Shown here in pieces: positions 41,642-44,070 of a DNA stretch of 44,070 nt. Both the position numbers and the translations under genes were made by a program. Under the pieces are notes generated by a model, which was given only the letters and a program-made list of their open reading frames with translations, was not told the DNA's origin and did no database searches. Source of the stretch: Chitinophagaceae bacterium. GTDB taxonomy: Bacteria > Bacteroidota > Bacteroidia > Chitinophagales > Chitinophagaceae. Location of the stretch: assembly GCA_947455605.1 (NCBI GenBank), contig CANGOX010000018.1, positions 1-44,070 of the forward strand. The letters run 5' to 3'. The first letter of the stretch is position 1. Each line of letters starts with the position of its first letter.

Positions 41642-42838
41642 TTATAGCAAACGCGTACTATTACTTGAAGTGGTTAGTTGATCATTCTGCAAGCCACTTA
41701 TTAAAACAAGTCCGGGTTTTTTCCCTTTCTCAAAACTACCCAGTTGATCATCCATCTGCAAAGCCCGGGCGCCATTGAGTGTGGCCCATTTTAATAATTC
41801 CTTCAACGGAACGGAAGGATAATTTTTGGTGATGGTTTTTAACTCATCCAGAATATTCAAACTCCAATTGCTAGCAAGGCTATCCGTTCCAATAACGAGT
41901 TGACAATTATTTCGACGGAACATATCAACAGGCGGAACTGCCAGCTCAATATATTGATTCGCATTCGGGCATATACAATAAAACAACTCCAAACTCAAAA
42001 CTTCAGACTCCAAACTTGCGTAAGCAACATCTTCTTCTTTCGTAAATGTATTGTGAACCAGTAATACCTTCTTTGCATTACTCATTTTCGAAAAATATGA
42101 TTGCAGACTGCTTTTACCGGTTGGTTTAAAGAAGGATGTATCCATATTCATCAAACCATACATTCTCATAAAATCGCCTTCCTTTTTTTGGAACAGCAGA
42201 TCTTCAAAATCTGTTTCCTGGTTATGAATCGTTACTGTTTTCTGCTCAAAATATGTAGCCATCAATGTCCACAACTCCTCCGAAACGGAGTAGGGTGCAT
42301 GTGGCGAGAGAGAAGTTTGGAGTTTGGAGTTTGGAGTTTGGAGTTGTTTGAACGCATCATAATACCCCATTGATCTCTCAAATCTCAATTGAGCAACTGA
42401 AGGCAACCATCCACTCACTTCAATAAAATTATAATAAGCCAGTCTTTGTTGCTGTTTCTGCTGAAGGGTATGTGTATTGTTACAAATATCTCCCACGGCT
42501 ACAATTCCATTTGCAAGCATTTCATCTTCTGCTTTGGCAATGGCATCCTGTATTTCATCCTCGGGGAAATGACGTTGGGTGACTACTTTAAAAACAAAAT
42601 CCACCAGACCGGTCTGTTCGGGAACAAGCCCGCGCATATGGCTGAGTTCGAGATGGCAATGGCAGTTGATAAACCCGGGGCTTAGTAAGCCATCCAGCTG
42701 CTGTATATCTTCTCCGGCTTCTTTTGCAGAAACAATATCTTCTACTTTTCCCTGTTCATCCGTGATCAATACAGCATCCGGGCCGAGCAGTTCGGTGCCG
42801 GTGAAAAGTTGGGTGGGTTGGAATTTGCGGTAAGTCAA
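41642..42838 (-). CDS. amidohydrolase family (metallo-dependent deaminase-like) with in-frame repeats
   Basis: 398 residues of the SsnA/TrzN/aminodeoxyfutalosine-deaminase group. Metal and catalytic residues: GFINCHCHLELSHMRG (the HxH pair at about 58-60), SPHAPYS (about 183-189), HNQET, VHNTF (about 260) and GTDSLASNW (about 320). The enzyme hydrolyses an amine from a ring. A futalosine-pathway role (menaquinone) is possible but not shown. Two loops are built from word repeats: LQTPNSKLQTS before SPHAPYS and YASLESEVLSLELF before CICPNAN. Confidence 0.85.
   Translation of the reverse strand: MTYRKFQPTQLFTGTELLGPDAVLITDEQGKVEDIVSAKEAGEDIQQLDGLLSPGFINCHCHLELSHMRGLVPEQTGLVDFVFKVVTQRHFPEDEIQDAIAKAEDEMLANGIVAVGDICNNTHTLQQKQQQRLAYYNFIEVSGWLPSVAQLRFERSMGYYDAFKQLQTPNSKLQTSLSPHAPYSVSEELWTLMATYFEQKTVTIHNQETDFEDLLFQKKEGDFMRMYGLMNMDTSFFKPTGKSSLQSYFSKMSNAKKVLLVHNTFTKEEDVAYASLESEVLSLELFYCICPNANQYIELAVPPVDMFRRNNCQLVIGTDSLASNWSLNILDELKTITKNYPSVPLKELLKWATLNGARALQMDDQLGSFEKGKKPGLVLISGLQNDQLTTSSNSTRLL
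41985..42017. repeat. CTCCAAAC word repeat inside the amidohydrolase (copy A)
   Basis: The word CTCCAAAC occurs twice on the plus strand here. It shares 17 bases (42000-42016) with pheS and is inverted relative to copy B at 42315. Confidence 0.8.
42315..42342. repeat. 7-nt tandem repeat inside the amidohydrolase (copy B, GTTTGGA x4)
   Basis: Four exact 7-nt units (28 nt), with a partial fifth. On the coding strand they give LQTPNSK-type residues. Since 7 is not a multiple of 3, gain or loss of one unit would shift the frame. Confidence 0.88.
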
Positions 42839-42880
42839 GTATACTAATTGAAGGCAAATGTATTCAACGTAAAGGGTTTC

Positions 42881-42945
42881 GCCACAGATTCACAAATTCT
42901 CACAGAAAACAGAACAAATCTGTGGTAATCTGTGCAATCTGTGGC
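42881..42945. repeat. CCACAGATT word repeat
   Basis: GCCACAGATT (42881-42890) pairs perfectly with AATCTGTGGC (42936-42945), and two more CTGTG copies lie between. An A-run follows. Confidence 0.8.
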
Positions 42946-42994
42946 AAAAATACCCTGCACAAATCCCTTGTTGGCGCTGAAGTGTGCAACGCAA

Positions 42995-43011
42995 TCCCGG
43001 CTTAGCCGGGA
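42995..43011. repeat. TCCCGGCT-T-AGCCGGGA hairpin
   Basis: A perfect 8-1-8 palindrome in the same gap. It is GC-rich in an AT-rich surrounding and may be a REP-like unit. No other copy is present in the window. Confidence 0.7.
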
Positions 43012-43147
43012 CTAAATAGCAGTAAAATCGCCTGTTTCATAAGGATAATTAAAAAATGCTTCAAAATTATTATTGAAAATCAATAAGTTACAAAGGTACG
43101 ATACAAAATACTTCCTCAAATTCTTGGAAAATTGAGCAGGTGGGGGC

Positions 43148-43155
43148 TACCTTCG
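43148..43155 (+). promoter_or_regulatory. L13-S9 operon -7 box (TACCTTCG)
   Basis: TACCTTCG with a TTG 21 nt upstream (43124-43126). Transcription would begin near 43160, leaving a leader of about 60 nt. Confidence 0.5.
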
Positions 43156-43158
43156 CCT

Positions 43159-43200
43159 CCCGAAAAATCGGGACATTATAACCGGCGGGATAGCGACCGG
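43159..43200 (+). promoter_or_regulatory. structured leader of the L13-S9 operon
   Basis: CCCGA/TCGGG (43159-43172, AAAA loop) is followed by CCGG/CCGG (43182-43200). Ribosomal protein operons often have autoregulatory leaders bound by the product; no known motif is confirmed. Confidence 0.4.
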
Positions 43201-43220
43201 GTCATTAAAACAGAAATATT

Positions 43221-43664
43221 ATGAGTAAACTTCATTTCACCACTAAGCATGCGAACGCGGCTACCGTACAGCACAACTGGTATGTGGTTGACGGTACTAA
43301 TCAAACCGTAGGACGTATTGCATCGAAAATTGCTTCTGTTCTTCGCGGTAAGAACAAAGCTTATTACACCCCGCACGTAGATTGCGGTGATTATGTGATC
43401 CTGATCAACGCTGAAAAGGTTGTTTTTACAGGTCACAAGTCTGAGCAGAAAATATACCTGAACTATTCCGGTTACCCAGGTGGTAAAAAGGAAGAAGTTG
43501 CCCAGGATTTATTGAAGCGCCGTCCGGAAGTGATCATGGAAAGAGCTGTAAAAGGCATGCTTCCTAAAAACCGCCTCGGTCGTAAAATGATCAAAAAATT
43601 CTTTGTGTATGCCGGTGGAACTCACCAGCACACTGCTCAACAGCCTAAAGAATTAAAATTCTAA
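43221..43664 (+). CDS. rplM: 50S ribosomal protein L13
   Basis: 147 residues with WYVVDGTNQTVGRIASKIASVLRGK near the start and the conserved KRRPEVIMERAVKGMLPKNRLGR (about residues 95-117). L13 is an early assembly protein of the large subunit. It is followed by rpsI after 37 nt, the normal bacterial pair. Its leader has two hairpins that could be an autoregulatory site. Confidence 0.97.
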   Translation: MSKLHFTTKHANAATVQHNWYVVDGTNQTVGRIASKIASVLRGKNKAYYTPHVDCGDYVILINAEKVVFTGHKSEQKIYLNYSGYPGGKKEEVAQDLLKRRPEVIMERAVKGMLPKNRLGRKMIKKFFVYAGGTHQHTAQQPKELKF

Positions 43665-43701
43665 TTCTCAACCTCAACATTCAAATTCCAAATTAATATA
43701 A

Positions 43702-44070
43702 ATGGAAAAGCAAAAAAATGCAGTTGGTCGCCGTAAAGAAGCCGTTACCCGCGTATTCGTGAGTAAAGGCGATGGTAAGATCACTGTAAACGACAAAGAT
43801 TACAAAGCTTATTTTCCACTGGTGTACTTACAGAACCAGGTTGAAGCTCCTCTGAAAACTGCCGATATGATCGGAAAGCTTGATATCGTTATCAATGCTC
43901 AGGGTGGTGGTTTAAAAGGACAGGCAGAAGCAGCCAAACTGGGTATTGCACGTGCATTGCTCGAAGTGAACGCTGAATTCCGTCCTGCACTGAAAGCTGC
44001 CGGCCAACTGAAACGTGATCCACGTGGTGTTGAACGTAAGAAATTCGGTCATAAGAAAGCACGTAGAAGC
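43702..44070 (+). CDS. rpsI: 30S ribosomal protein S9 (C-terminus cut by the window)
   Basis: Begins MEKQKNAVGRRKEAVTRVFVSKG and continues to ...RDPRGVERKKFGHKKARRS over 123 codons, which leaves only a few terminal residues (normally FQFSKR-like) outside. The C-terminal tail touches the P-site tRNA. It is cotranscribed with rplM. Confidence 0.97.
   Translation, partial: MEKQKNAVGRRKEAVTRVFVSKGDGKITVNDKDYKAYFPLVYLQNQVEAPLKTADMIGKLDIVINAQGGGLKGQAEAAKLGIARALLEVNAEFRPALKAAGQLKRDPRGVERKKFGHKKARRS

Larger units (their letters stand above)
42839..43147. other. intergenic stretch with two hairpin repeats
   Basis: About 300 nt between the amidohydrolase and the L13 promoter. It holds the CACAGATT repeat at 42881-42945 and the TCCCGGCT hairpin at 42995-43011; the remainder is plain AT-rich sequence with no reading frame. 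Confidence 0.7.

Noticed and set aside
41582..42342. Tandem word repeats considered as a CRISPR-like array
   Set aside because: Units are 7-8 nt without spacers, and no cas gene is near.

Overview
The window reads as ordinary chromosomal DNA of a Bacteroidota bacterium, most likely Chitinophagaceae or a close relative. The evidence is the gene families (DUF4290, DUF6515, GH3-type adenylating enzyme, MurA with Asp in place of the catalytic Cys, MerC/SCO/Fur group, DUF5106-like TlpA) and promoter boxes of the TTG-N19-TAnnTTTG type, often placed almost on the start codon. No lineage search was run. No phage, plasmid backbone or CRISPR array is visible.

Layout. 1-4771: end of an ABC ATPase, a polytopic membrane protein, a TMEM175-family channel, a GH3 enzyme and LptB. 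4933-13796: MetF, a TlpA-type lipid/periplasmic oxidoreductase, RlmD, a rhomboid pair (one apparently without the catalytic Ser), an EEP-family phosphatase/nuclease and CysS. 13884-15468: a metal group, MerC divergent from SCO and a Fur-family regulator. 15559-22657: an SDR epimerase, a thioredoxin/TPR lipoprotein, LpxD, a candidate small RNA, a pseudouridine synthase, GNAT and LysS. 22739-30223: dicarboxylate/amino-acid symporter, M20 hydrolase, SDR, Gmk, nitroreductase, and a GntP permease with glycerate kinase. 30295-33006 is a decayed patch: a broken beta-helix gene, a damaged tRNA-Lys and a frameshifted lipoprotein with a glycine-zipper tail beside a small membrane protein. 33236-44070: SASA esterase, DUF6515 protein, a RAYT transposase with its REP hairpins, MurA, DUF4290, PheS, desaturase, RecO, an amidohydrolase and the L13-S9 operon.

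The strongest new-looking signal is a near-leaderless 14-residue open reading frame ending in six Cys codons, 77 nt upstream of cysS (12169-12213). It looks like a cysteine-sensing leader peptide. The second is a set of unrelated short-word repeat families that form imperfect hairpins at gene ends. One of them carries the pheS promoter, one appears to have cut off the tRNA 3' end, and one family sits in frame inside two enzyme genes (pheS and the 41642-42838 amidohydrolase). Other leads are a palindromic operator lying exactly in the merC promoter spacer, a roughly 70-nt RNA before the pseudouridine synthase, and the possible toxin/immunity-like pair at 31728-33006.
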